Shown: positions 33,969 through 42,547 of the stretch, one piece after another
Position numbering within the stretch: position 1 is the first letter of the stretch
How the letters are laid out: every line of letters begins with the position of its first letter
Assembly: GCF_003399645.1 (NCBI RefSeq)
Contig: NZ_NBXD01000018.1
Location: 1-64,000, forward strand
DNA length: 64,000 nucleotides
DNA from: Subtercola boreus
Lineage (GTDB): Bacteria; Actinomycetota; Actinomycetes; Actinomycetales; Microbacteriaceae
Reading direction: 5' to 3'
Notes under the pieces: model-generated
The model's database searches: none
What the model was told of the DNA's origin: nothing
What the model saw: the letters and a program-made list of their open reading frames with translations, nothing else
Program-made: the position numbers and the translations under genes

Positions 33969-34781
33969 GTGACATCTTCGAGCACCTCCGCGTCGACGCT
34001 GGTGGTCATTCCCGCGTTCGGTTCGCCGGAGTTGACGGATGCGGTCGTCGCCGACCTGTGTCGCGACGGAAGCGACCTCGACCCGGCCGTGCGCATCGTG
34101 GTGGTCGACAACGCCGGTGACTACGTGCTGCCCGAAGGCCGCATCTCGGTGTACCGCCCGGGGCAGAACCTGCGGTGGATCGGCGCCACGAACTGGGCCC
34201 TCGAGGAGTCCTCGCGCGCGGGACATGCGGTCTGCGTGGTGCTGAACAACGACATCCGGCTGTCGCCCGGGTTCCTCGACGGGTTGCTCGCCCCGTTCCG
34301 GAGCGCAGACGACATCGCGATGGCGGCGGCCTGCTACGACGACTTCTGGCTGCATCAGCGGGCCCATACGATCCCCCGGGTCGCCGCAGAGTACGTGCCA
34401 CGCGACGTGCTCCGCGACGTCGACTTCTGCGACGGTACCGCGATCGCATTCGCAGTACCCTCCGTGGCCCTGCTGGGGGGTCTCGACGAGGTCACGTTCG
34501 CCGGGCACGGCTACGGAGCGGACATCGACCTGGCCATCCGGGTGCGCGCGGCCGGCCTTCGATGCGTGGTCACCGAGGGCGCCTACGTCTCGCACCTGCG
34601 TCGCCAGACGATGAACCGCACCGGCCAGACGTCGGAGGGCAACCGCGCAGAGATCCTCGATGGTCTGAACGCGAAGTGGGGCGACGGCTGGCGGGCGGAG
34701 GCCGGGCTCTCGCCGGCGTCGTTCCCCGCCCACAACACCGGCAACGGCGCATCGTGGTACCTGACCCCGCCGACGTGGTGA
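33969..34781 (+). CDS. Family 2 glycosyltransferase
   Basis: About 270 residues. The GT-A core is visible: STLVVIPAFGSPE, RIVVVDNAGDYVL, NLRWIGATNWAL and the metal-binding VVLNNDIRLSPGF, with GHGYGADIDLAIRVRAAG as the acceptor-side motif. It transfers a nucleotide sugar to an unknown acceptor. The start is uncertain: a GTG at 33969 after AGGAA gives the family-like N-terminus, while 33927 and 33936 are also in frame. It overlaps the next glycosyltransferase gene by GTGA. Confidence 0.82.
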   Translation: MTSSSTSASTLVVIPAFGSPELTDAVVADLCRDGSDLDPAVRIVVVDNAGDYVLPEGRISVYRPGQNLRWIGATNWALEESSRAGHAVCVVLNNDIRLSPGFLDGLLAPFRSADDIAMAAACYDDFWLHQRAHTIPRVAAEYVPRDVLRDVDFCDGTAIAFAVPSVALLGGLDEVTFAGHGYGADIDLAIRVRAAGLRCVVTEGAYVSHLRRQTMNRTGQTSEGNRAEILDGLNAKWGDGWRAEAGLSPASFPAHNTGNGASWYLTPPTW

Positions 34782-35800
34782 GCCGTTCCGGCCCCTCCCC
34801 GCGGCGGATCGTCTACGCGGGTTTCGCCACCCGCCACCACAGCGGCGGTGTGCACGTGATGACCCAGCACGTGCGGCTGCTCTGCGCGGGCGGCCACGAC
34901 GCTCGGTTGTGGCTGCCCGATCCGGCTGACCGCACCGACTGGATCGGGGATGACGTACCGATGCTGTTCGGCGCCACCCTCCCGATCGGCGCCGACGATC
35001 TCCTGGTGCTGCCGGAGACACCGACCATCCAGGGCCGCGACCCGGCGCCCGGAGCACGGAAGGTCATCTTCAACCAGAACCACTTCTACACCTTCGCCGC
35101 CGGCGCCCCCGGCGAGAACTTTCCCGGCTGGGCGCCTGAGCCCGCGGTCTGGGCGGTGTCGGCCGAGAGCCGCGACGTGCTCGCCGCCACGCTTCCCGGC
35201 CTGACGGTGGGGCTCGTGCCCAATCCGGTCGACGGCGAGCTGTTCTCCCCCGGCCCGACCGGGCAGCTCCGGGTGAGCTGGTTTCCCAAGAAGCGGCCTC
35301 GGGAGGCCTCCCTCCTTGCGCGGATGCTCGCCGACGACCCCCGGCTCTCCGGGGTGGAGCTGGTGGAGCTGAGAGAGGCCCCGCGGGCCGAGGTGGCTGC
35401 CACCCTGGCGACGACGGCGATCTTCATCGCCCTCGGGCACACCGAGAGCTTCGGTCTGCCCGTCGCCGAAGCGCTGGCGTCAGGATGTCTCGTGGTCGGC
35501 TACGACGGCGGAGGCGGTCACGAACTGTTCGAGGCGCCCGGAGCGTGGCGGGTTCCAGACCAGCGACCACTGCTGATCCGAGACCGGGTGGCCGAGCTCA
35601 TCCAGAACATCGACGCCCGGGCGTCGGTGCGCGCCGCGAACCGACGCTGGGTGCTGGAGCGCTACCCCTTCGCCCGCACTGCTGCAGCGCTGCAGGAGGC
35701 GGTCGACGCTGCGTGGGCGGGGCCCGGCGCTGACACCGTGGCGGAGCATCCGGTCGCCTGGCTCGAGAGCCTCGGGCCCAACTTCACGGCGTACGCCTGA
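34778..35800 (+). CDS. Family 4-type glycosyltransferase
   Basis: A ~340-residue GT-B enzyme starting at one of two adjacent GTG codons (34775 or 34778) that overlap the previous stop. The acceptor domain begins RRIVYAGFATRHHSGGVHVM. The nucleotide-sugar domain has FIALGHTESFGLPVAEALASGCLVVGYDGGGGHELF, where E-F-G-L-P-x-x-E-A is the GT4 donor motif. It is probably made with the upstream GT2 as part of an extracellular glycan or glycolipid pathway. It is convergent with the 2-hydroxyacid dehydrogenase gene (4-bp gap). Confidence 0.84.
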   Translation: MSRSGPSPRRIVYAGFATRHHSGGVHVMTQHVRLLCAGGHDARLWLPDPADRTDWIGDDVPMLFGATLPIGADDLLVLPETPTIQGRDPAPGARKVIFNQNHFYTFAAGAPGENFPGWAPEPAVWAVSAESRDVLAATLPGLTVGLVPNPVDGELFSPGPTGQLRVSWFPKKRPREASLLARMLADDPRLSGVELVELREAPRAEVAATLATTAIFIALGHTESFGLPVAEALASGCLVVGYDGGGGHELFEAPGAWRVPDQRPLLIRDRVAELIQNIDARASVRAANRRWVLERYPFARTAAALQEAVDAAWAGPGADTVAEHPVAWLESLGPNFTAYA

Positions 35801-35804
35801 CGGG

Positions 35805-36719
35805 TCAGTAGGCGCCCTTCACGACGTTGATGAGGTCGTCGCCGGCCACGTACCGTCGAATCTGGTCGGTGACCAGCGCGAAGGCTCGCGCTCCCGCCGA
35901 GGCGACGGAGCCGGCCGCGTGCGGGGTGATGATCAGGTTCGGTGCCTTCCAGAGCGGGTGGCCCGAGGGCAGTGGCTCCGGCTCCATCACGTCGAGAGCG
36001 GCGCGCAGGCGGCCAGACGTCAGCTCGGAGAGCAGTGCTTCGGTGTCGACGACCTTGCCCCGCGCGACGTTGACCAGGAGGGCGCCATCGGGCATCCGGG
36101 CCAGGAATTCGGCGTCCACGAGCCCCGTCGTGTCTGAGGTGAGCGGAACGGTCAGCACCACCACGTCGGCCTCGGGCAGCAGGCTCGGCAGTTCCGAGAT
36201 GGCGTGGATGTCGTCACGAGCCGTGTGCGCCACGAGCACCGGATCGGCGTCGAAGGCCCGCAGCCGGCGGGCGGTCTGCTCGCCGAGGTCACCGGCGCCG
36301 ATGATCAGCACCCGCTTGTCGCGCAGATCGTCGGCCTCCATCGGGTTCCATCGGCCCTCCTGCTGCGACTCGATGAAGTGGGGCAGCCGCCGGAGCGTCG
36401 CCAGGACGACCGTCAGAACCAGCTCGGCGACGGCCGAACCGTGAACACCGCGCGCCGTGCACAGCGTGACCCCGTCTGGGACGGAGTCGAGGATGTCCTC
36501 CACTCCCGCGCTCGTCAGCTGGGTGACCTCGAGCTTCGGCAGGGCAGCGAACTTGTCGGCGAGGTTGGTGGAATCCTCGACCTGCGGCACCCAGAAGACG
36601 GTCTCCGCCAGTTTGTCGGGTTTGTCGTCCTCACCGTTCCAGACGATCACCTCTACCCCGTCGGGAAGGTCTCCGAGGAGTTCTTGAGCGTTCGAGTCGG
36701 GTACGCATACGACAGTCAT
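35805..36719 (-). CDS. D-2-hydroxyacid dehydrogenase
   Basis: From the ATG at 36719 this is 304 residues. The NAD loop is GAGDLGEQTARRL, and the catalytic set is Arg in NVARGKVVD, Glu in DVMEPEPLP, and His in ITPHAAG. HGSAVAELVLTVVLATLR is the usual lid helix. The enzyme interconverts a 2-keto acid and a D-2-hydroxy acid with NAD(P)H (glyoxylate/hydroxypyruvate reductase-like). The longer upstream frame has no family match. It is divergent from the lactone-oxidase-like gene. Confidence 0.88.
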   Translation of the reverse strand: MTVVCVPDSNAQELLGDLPDGVEVIVWNGEDDKPDKLAETVFWVPQVEDSTNLADKFAALPKLEVTQLTSAGVEDILDSVPDGVTLCTARGVHGSAVAELVLTVVLATLRRLPHFIESQQEGRWNPMEADDLRDKRVLIIGAGDLGEQTARRLRAFDADPVLVAHTARDDIHAISELPSLLPEADVVVLTVPLTSDTTGLVDAEFLARMPDGALLVNVARGKVVDTEALLSELTSGRLRAALDVMEPEPLPSGHPLWKAPNLIITPHAAGSVASAGARAFALVTDQIRRYVAGDDLINVVKGAY

Positions 36720-36911
36720 GGCTTCAGCGTAGTCACCGTCATGGCCGGGCTGCAGTCCTAGTGTCTCCGGGACTTCTACACAAGGTGAAACTTCGTTCAT
36801 GGAAGGTACTTAGAATGCAATCAGGCACCCGGAAGTTCGTTTGCCGGTGAATCTTCTCTGCGGATCAATGCGGCTCCGAAGACAGGACCGATTGTGAACA
36901 GGAGACGCGCC

Positions 36912-38297
36912 ATGACTGCTACTACGCAGCTCACCTACCCCAGCCAGGAGCCGGAGCTCACGGGTGAGGACATCCGCCTGCGCAACTGGGCCAAGAACGC
37001 ACGGCTCGGTCCCCCCGGTTCTGTGGTCGCTCCGACCACGGAGGCGGAGCTTCAGGACTTGCTGTCTACCAGCGACGGCACGGTGAGGATGATCGGGAGC
37101 CGGATGTCACCCGGCCGGATGATGCAGGTCGCGAACAGCGATGGCACGCTGCTCGACCTCAGTGCGCTGAGCGGCCTGATCTCCAGCACCGACGACACCG
37201 TGACCTTCGCGGGTTCGACTCCCCTGGCCGCCGTCTACGCGTTTCTCCTGGCACGGGGGCAGATGCTGCCCGCCTCGCCCGGGGTGATCGCCGAGCAGAC
37301 GCTGGCCGGCGCCCTCTCCACCGGCACCCATGGCCAGGGCCTGCAGCAGAGTGCGATCGCCGGCGCCGCGCTGTCGATCCGGATGGTGCTGGCCGACGGT
37401 TCGGTGGCGGAGTTCGACCGCGACCACCCGGACTTCGGCGCGGTGCAGCTCAGCCTCGGTTCGCTCGGAGTCATCACGGCGGTGACGTTGAAGGCTCGGG
37501 AGTCGGTGATCTACACCTGCCTCAAGACTGCCGTCAGCGCCGACAACCTGGAGGCCGACCTCGGGACCTGGAACCGGGAGAACAGTCTGGTCAAAGCGTG
37601 GTGGTTCCCCCAGGAGGGCCAGGTGCAGGTCTGGAAGGCCAACGAGGCCAGCGACGAAGAGGTCATGCGGTACCGGGCCGGCGGCGGTGAGCTGCTCGCG
37701 CACGCGAACACCAACAACTCGATGAACGACACCGTGGAGTCGACCCTCCGCCAGATGCGCGACGACACCAAGGGAGTGGCCGACGGCGGCAAGCCGCTTC
37801 GCACCATGACCCGGTTCAGGGACTTCACCGACGTCACGGGAGACATCTACCAGGTGTTCTGCAAGGGCATCGCGACTCCCCAGATCAACGTCGAGATCGC
37901 CGTCCCACTGGCCCGGGCCGGAGAAGTCATCAGGATGATCAAAGACTGGCACCGCGAGACCCGTCCCCGGATGCACTATCCGGTCATCCTGCGCTGCACC
38001 GGCCCATCCGACGGCTGGTTGAGCCCGTCGCACGGCCAGGACACCTGCTACTTCGGCTTCGTGGTCTACTACGCGGCCGATGGGTCGCTCTCCGAGGAGG
38101 GCGAGAGCTTTCTGAGGGCGGTCGAACGGGCTCTGGCCGACGAGGGCGGGCGTCCGCACTGGGGCAAGTATTTCGACGAGTCTCTGTATGACTGGCCGGC
38201 GCTCTACCCCCAGTGGGAGGCCTTCCGTCGGGTTCGCGAGGCGCTCGACCCCCAGCACCGCTTCGCCAATGCGTTCACTGCGGCACTGCTTGACTGA
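36912..38297 (+). CDS. FAD-linked oxidase, sugar-lactone oxidase-like
   Basis: I start at 36912 (AGGAG at 36899-36903) instead of the GTG six codons earlier, giving 461 residues. The PCMH-type FAD domain spans ~25-190, with TGTHGQGLQQSAIAGAA and SLGSLGVITAVTL typical of the D-arabinono-1,4-lactone/L-gulonolactone oxidase family. The C-terminal ALO domain ends WGKYFDES...DPQHRFANAF. It oxidises a sugar, lactone or sugar alcohol using oxygen or another acceptor. It is followed by a GT8 gene at 33 bp, so the two are probably co-transcribed. Confidence 0.86.
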   Translation: MTATTQLTYPSQEPELTGEDIRLRNWAKNARLGPPGSVVAPTTEAELQDLLSTSDGTVRMIGSRMSPGRMMQVANSDGTLLDLSALSGLISSTDDTVTFAGSTPLAAVYAFLLARGQMLPASPGVIAEQTLAGALSTGTHGQGLQQSAIAGAALSIRMVLADGSVAEFDRDHPDFGAVQLSLGSLGVITAVTLKARESVIYTCLKTAVSADNLEADLGTWNRENSLVKAWWFPQEGQVQVWKANEASDEEVMRYRAGGGELLAHANTNNSMNDTVESTLRQMRDDTKGVADGGKPLRTMTRFRDFTDVTGDIYQVFCKGIATPQINVEIAVPLARAGEVIRMIKDWHRETRPRMHYPVILRCTGPSDGWLSPSHGQDTCYFGFVVYYAADGSLSEEGESFLRAVERALADEGGRPHWGKYFDESLYDWPALYPQWEAFRRVREALDPQHRFANAFTAALLD

Positions 38298-38330
38298 CCG
38301 GGCCCGGCTACAACGACAGGAGTACCACCG

Positions 38331-39215
38331 ATGAACGCCTGGGTGACGTTGTTGACGCAGCCCAATTACCTCGTCGGGGTGAGGGTGTTGCGCGCCTCAC
38401 TGGCCGCATCCGGCAGCGTCATCCCCCTCGTGGTGATGGTGACCGACGGGATCGACGAGCAGACTCGGCAGCTTCTTCGAAACGACGGATGCCTCGTACG
38501 GGAGGTGGCGCCGCTCAGGCCGGCCGGCGGGTCGGGCGACAGCTACGCCAACTCCCGTTTTGCGGAGGTATGGACCAAGCTGGCCGTCTGGGGACTCACC
38601 GAGTTCGAGCGCATCGTCTTCCTCGACGCCGACATGCTGGTCATCCGGAACATGGATGAGCTGTTCTCACTGGACCTGCCCGATGGAGCCATCGCCGCGT
38701 GTCACGCCTGCCGGTGCAACCCCAACCGCATCGCGAGCTATCCGCCGAGCTGGACGCCGGCCACCTGCTTCTACACCCACTGCCGGGGCGGGGACCACGT
38801 CACCGAGCCGGATGCGACCGACAACTACCTGAACGGTGGATTCCTCGTGCTCTCGCCCGATGAGACCGTTCTCGCAGACATGGTGGGGCGGCTGGGGGCT
38901 CTGGAGGACCTGTCTCACTACGCGTTCGCCGAACAGGACTTCCTCAACGAGTTCTACCGCGATCGGTGGCGACCACTGCCCTACGTCTACAACGCACTGA
39001 AGACCCTGCCGCACCAACACCCGTCGGTCTGGGATCTGGCGGCGGTTGCGAACATCCACTACATCATCGACAAGCCGTGGGAGAAGCCCCTCGACCCCGC
39101 CGACCGGTACTTCGAGGTGAACAGCCTGTGGTGGGAGAGGGAAGACACCCTGGACTCGCCCGTCCAGGCGGTCACACAGCCGACTCCATCACCCGCCACC
39201 ACTCCCGGGCGATGA
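38331..39215 (+). CDS. Family 8 glycosyltransferase (glycogenin/galactinol-synthase-like)
   Basis: A 294-residue retaining GT-A enzyme. The manganese-binding DxD is FLDADML (residues 98-104); NYLNGGFLVLSP and NIHYIIDKPW are the other GT8 motifs. A cysteine-rich insert, CHACRCNPNRIASYPPSW, then ATCFYTHC, is like the loop in plant and fungal galactinol-synthase/glycogenin-type proteins. Its acceptor is unknown. The 3' end overlaps the convergent SGNH esterase gene by 44 bp. Confidence 0.87.
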   Translation: MNAWVTLLTQPNYLVGVRVLRASLAASGSVIPLVVMVTDGIDEQTRQLLRNDGCLVREVAPLRPAGGSGDSYANSRFAEVWTKLAVWGLTEFERIVFLDADMLVIRNMDELFSLDLPDGAIAACHACRCNPNRIASYPPSWTPATCFYTHCRGGDHVTEPDATDNYLNGGFLVLSPDETVLADMVGRLGALEDLSHYAFAEQDFLNEFYRDRWRPLPYVYNALKTLPHQHPSVWDLAAVANIHYIIDKPWEKPLDPADRYFEVNSLWWEREDTLDSPVQAVTQPTPSPATTPGR

Positions 39216-39807
39216 GTTCGTGTCCCCCGGCGCTGGGATGCACGCCGTCCTCGATGACCGAGGCCGGGCCGGTCGCGCGGGCCTCTGCAGCGAAGAGATC
39301 GTTCAGCGGGATGAGGGTCGCGTCGTAGTGCACCGCCAGGTCTCGAACGACCTGGATCTTGGCGTCGAGGTCGTCAGTGTGCCAGGTGTGCTGCTCGCTC
39401 GTCACCGGTACCAGGAAGGGTTCGAGCAGCACTAGCCGGCGCAGGGTCAGCGCGGACAGCGCCCGGTCGAGCATCACCGAGTAGGTGGCCCGGAACTCAG
39501 CGGCCGACGTCGACAGCCCGGAGTCGAAGCGTCGCCACATATCGTTCACCCCGATCATGACCGAGAGGATGTCGGGCTTGATCTGCATAACATCGACCTC
39601 CCACCGCGCGAGCAGGTCGATCGTGCGGTCGCCGCCGACACCGGTGTTCACCACCTGAACGGGCTTTTCGTGCCGGGCGGCGATCTCGGCTATCCGGCGC
39701 ACGTATCCGTCGCCGAGGTTCCCGCCGAGGCGCCCGTCGGGGTCGGTCCGGCGCCCGGCGTCGGTGATGCTGTCGCCCGTGAAGAGGAGCGTGGTCTGCA
39801 CGGTCAT
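39172..39807 (-). CDS. SGNH/GDSL-type esterase of the mannan operon
   Basis: A 211-residue SGNH hydrolase with all four blocks: Ser13 (FTGDSITD), the glycine block NTGVGGDRT, Asn88 (IGVNDMW), and Asp187/His190 (EDGVHPS). It lacks a signal peptide. It is the last gene of the mannan operon, overlapping the ABC exporter stop by ATGA. A natural role would be removing acetyl esters from imported manno-oligosaccharides; this is inferred from context, since SGNH sequence does not define the ester. Confidence 0.88.
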   Translation of the reverse strand: MTVQTTLLFTGDSITDAGRRTDPDGRLGGNLGDGYVRRIAEIAARHEKPVQVVNTGVGGDRTIDLLARWEVDVMQIKPDILSVMIGVNDMWRRFDSGLSTSAAEFRATYSVMLDRALSALTLRRLVLLEPFLVPVTSEQHTWHTDDLDAKIQVVRDLAVHYDATLIPLNDLFAAEARATGPASVIEDGVHPSAGGHELIAREWWRVMESAV

Positions 39808-41537
39808 GCCTGCGCCCCCAACAGTTGGGTGTAGCGGCCACCGAGAGCCACGAGCTCCTCATGCGTTCCGAGCTCGATGATGTGCCCCCGTTCCAGAACC
39901 GCGATGCGGTCTGCTGATCGTATCGTCGAGAGGCGGTGGGCCACGACGAGGGTCGTGCGACCCTCCATCAGTCGCTGCAGGGCCTCCTGCACCGAGCGCT
40001 CCGATTCACTGTCGAGCGCCGAGGTCGCCTCATCGAGGATCAGCACACGAGGATTGCGCACGAGTGCCCGGGCGATGGCGAAGCGCTGGCGTTGTCCGCC
40101 CGACAGGCGGGCCCCACGCTCTCCGACATGAGTGTGCCACCCGTCGGGCATGGCCTCGATCACGTCGAGGGCGTTCGCATCGCGAAGAGCACGGTGCACC
40201 TGTTCGTCGGTCGCGCGGGCCATACCGTAGGTGACGTTGTCGCGCACCGAACCCTCGAAGAGAACCGACTCCTGCGGCACGACGGAGAAGAAGCGCCGTG
40301 CGGCACGCATGTCGAGGTCATTGATGTCACGACCGTCGAGCAGGATGCGACCGGAACTCGGTCGGAGAAATCCGAGCACCAGGTTGAGCAGTGTCGACTT
40401 GCCCGACCCCGACGGGCCGACGAACGCCACCGTCTCGCCAGCGCGGATGTGCAGGGTGATGTTCGACAGGGCGGGCCGGTCCGCGTCGTCGTGCTCGAAC
40501 CCGCCGTTCTCGATCAAAATGTCGCCGGTGACCTCGGAGGCCGGGGTACGACCGAAGTTGAGCTCGACATCCGGCTCCTGCAGAACCTCGCAGATCGACT
40601 TGATCGATTCACGACCCTTCGTGATGACCGGCGCGAGCGAGAGCATGTTGATGATGCTCCCGGTCAGGATCGTGAAGTAGGTGCTGAGCAGCACGACTTC
40701 ACCGGCGGTGATCGGAATGAAGCCGGTGAGGGCGGCCAGTGCGGCACCGGTGAGGCAGAGCAGTCCGAGCGTCTGGTACGAGATCCAGCTCAGCGCACCG
40801 AACGATCCGTTCAGCCGGTCGAGCGCGAGCCCGGCGTCGCGAACCCCTTCGGCACTCGAACCGACCCGGTCGGCCGCCACGGCCTCGAGACCATGGGCCC
40901 GGGTGATCGGCATGAGGGTGGCCATCTCGCCAACCCGGGCGGAGAGATGCTCGACCGTGTGCCGGAAGTGCTCGTTGCGCGCGTTCGAGCGGGCGCGCAG
41001 CCCCCGCACCAGCAGGGCGGCCACCGGCACGGCCAGCAGGAAGACCGGCACGAAGGCCGGAACCCGCACGGCCGTCACGACGATCGCGCCGGCGAGGATG
41101 AAGAGCGCCGAGATACCGGTCTGCGCCGTCTGCTGCAGCATGAGCTCGATATTCTCGACGTCACGAACGAGCTTGGTCTGCATGACCGACGAACTCGCCC
41201 GGGCGTGATACCCGATCGACAGGCCCTGCAGGTGGTGCGCGAGACGATTGCGCACCTCGACCGCGAGCTGCCGAACGCTACCCATGTAGAGCTTCACGAA
41301 CAGGATGTTCGAGGGGAAGTTCTGCACCAGCAGCAGCAGAGCGATCCCCAGCAGCGTCACGAGCCGAAGAGGGTCTCCGTGCTCGACGACGACATCGATG
41401 ACCGCCGAGGTGATGACAGGAAGCACCCAGATCGGCGAGTCCTTGACGCCGAAGACGAGGATCGACAACAGGATGCGCGACCGGAACGGCCTGAGCCACG
41501 CCAGCAGAGTCGCGAAGGGCCGGGCGACGTCGAGCAC
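39804..41537 (-). CDS. Half-size ABC exporter (multidrug/lipid type)
   Basis: About 577 residues: six transmembrane helices (to ~residue 320), then an ATPase with Walker A GPSGSGKST, signature LSGGQRQR, Walker B VLILDEATSALD and a switch His (VAHRLST). The open frame extends far upstream, but that part is a shadow of the GH113 gene. GTG at 41537 is the first credible start and gives the usual family length. It lies 29 bp after the glycosidase stop and overlaps the esterase gene, so an exporter sits inside a sugar-uptake operon. It would act as a homodimer. Confidence 0.85.
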   Translation of the reverse strand: MLDVARPFATLLAWLRPFRSRILLSILVFGVKDSPIWVLPVITSAVIDVVVEHGDPLRLVTLLGIALLLLVQNFPSNILFVKLYMGSVRQLAVEVRNRLAHHLQGLSIGYHARASSSVMQTKLVRDVENIELMLQQTAQTGISALFILAGAIVVTAVRVPAFVPVFLLAVPVAALLVRGLRARSNARNEHFRHTVEHLSARVGEMATLMPITRAHGLEAVAADRVGSSAEGVRDAGLALDRLNGSFGALSWISYQTLGLLCLTGAALAALTGFIPITAGEVVLLSTYFTILTGSIINMLSLAPVITKGRESIKSICEVLQEPDVELNFGRTPASEVTGDILIENGGFEHDDADRPALSNITLHIRAGETVAFVGPSGSGKSTLLNLVLGFLRPSSGRILLDGRDINDLDMRAARRFFSVVPQESVLFEGSVRDNVTYGMARATDEQVHRALRDANALDVIEAMPDGWHTHVGERGARLSGGQRQRFAIARALVRNPRVLILDEATSALDSESERSVQEALQRLMEGRTTLVVAHRLSTIRSADRIAVLERGHIIELGTHEELVALGGRYTQLLGAQA

Positions 41538-41566
41538 CTCGTCGCTGGCCGGGCGCGCCCCGCGGC

Positions 41567-42547
41567 TCAGGTCGACACCCGGCGAGAAAACCGCTCGCTC
41601 CGCGCAGCGTAGTGCTGGCGCACCACCGAGGCAGCGGCCTTGCCATAGATGCAGTAGTCGTCGTTGCCGGAGGCGTCTTCGGCAAGGTAGAGCACGGCCG
41701 GCCAGTCCCACAGCATGAAACCCTGCACCCAGTCGCGGGCATTCGTTCGAGAGAACGCGTCTTCGTACCACCGGGCCTGCTCCTCCTCTGAGGGGGCACC
41801 GACGAGGGTCCAGTCGTTGGGGCGGGCGGCGGAACCGGCCCGACTCGGGCATCCGCTCTCCATGAAGAGGAACGGCTTGCCCGCCTCGCGTACAACCCGC
41901 TCGATCCTGTCGAGCTGCACATCCCACTCCCCGAGGGGGTAGTACCCGCTCGAGGAGATGACGTCCACCGCATCCCACCAGGTCACCCGGTTCTCCTGGT
42001 ACTTGTCGCAGTTGTAGGTGATCGTGCCGGTGTAGACCGTGCGAACGCGGGCGATCAGGGCCCGCCACTCGCTCGCCCGCTTGTCGGTCTGCACCATCTC
42101 GCATCCGATGCAGAGCATCTCGCAGCCCTCGGCCTCGGCGATGCGGGCGTAGTGCACGATGAACTCTCCGTAGGAGTCGAACCACTCGGCCCAGCTCGGC
42201 TCGCCGGGCACCTCCTCGTCGAAGAAGCCGATGAAGGCGCGCCACGTTCCGTCGGCGACGTTCACCACCGGTTTCAGACAGACCGAGAAGCCGAGGCCCT
42301 TCGCCTCGCGGATACCCCACCGCACTTCGTCGTCGGTGGGGGCCGGTTCGTCGCGGAACCGGATGGTGGTCGACTGCGCCGTGTCCTGCTGGGCGGCAAA
42401 GCTCAGGGCGACCCAGGTGACGTCGAGGTCGGTGAGTTTCGCCATCGATGCGGATGCGGCCGGGGTCGCCCAGGTGCCGCGAACCCCGGTCCAGCCCCAC
42501 GTCATTCCGCAGAACTGCTCGTCTGTCGTGATGCTCCGGTGGCTCAT
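41567..42547 (-). CDS. GH113-like beta-1,4-mannanase
   Basis: A 326-residue TIM-barrel hydrolase. GH113-type catalytic residues are Glu150 (CIGCEMVQ) and Glu230 (PFLFMESGCPS); SGYYPLGEWD and WVQGFMLWDWPA fit the same family. It has no signal peptide, so it acts on imported manno-oligosaccharides in the cytoplasm. It overlaps the GH2 gene by ATGA, and a GH2 mannosidase beside it supports mannan degradation. Family assignment is from motif memory; GH5 or GH26 are less likely because their signature motifs are absent. Confidence 0.82.
   Translation of the reverse strand: MSHRSITTDEQFCGMTWGWTGVRGTWATPAASASMAKLTDLDVTWVALSFAAQQDTAQSTTIRFRDEPAPTDDEVRWGIREAKGLGFSVCLKPVVNVADGTWRAFIGFFDEEVPGEPSWAEWFDSYGEFIVHYARIAEAEGCEMLCIGCEMVQTDKRASEWRALIARVRTVYTGTITYNCDKYQENRVTWWDAVDVISSSGYYPLGEWDVQLDRIERVVREAGKPFLFMESGCPSRAGSAARPNDWTLVGAPSEEEQARWYEDAFSRTNARDWVQGFMLWDWPAVLYLAEDASGNDDYCIYGKAAASVVRQHYAARSERFSRRVST

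Noticed and set aside
37107-38258. A 383-residue frame antisense to the FAD-linked oxidase
   Set aside because: Shadow of a conserved gene; no motif and no ribosome site.
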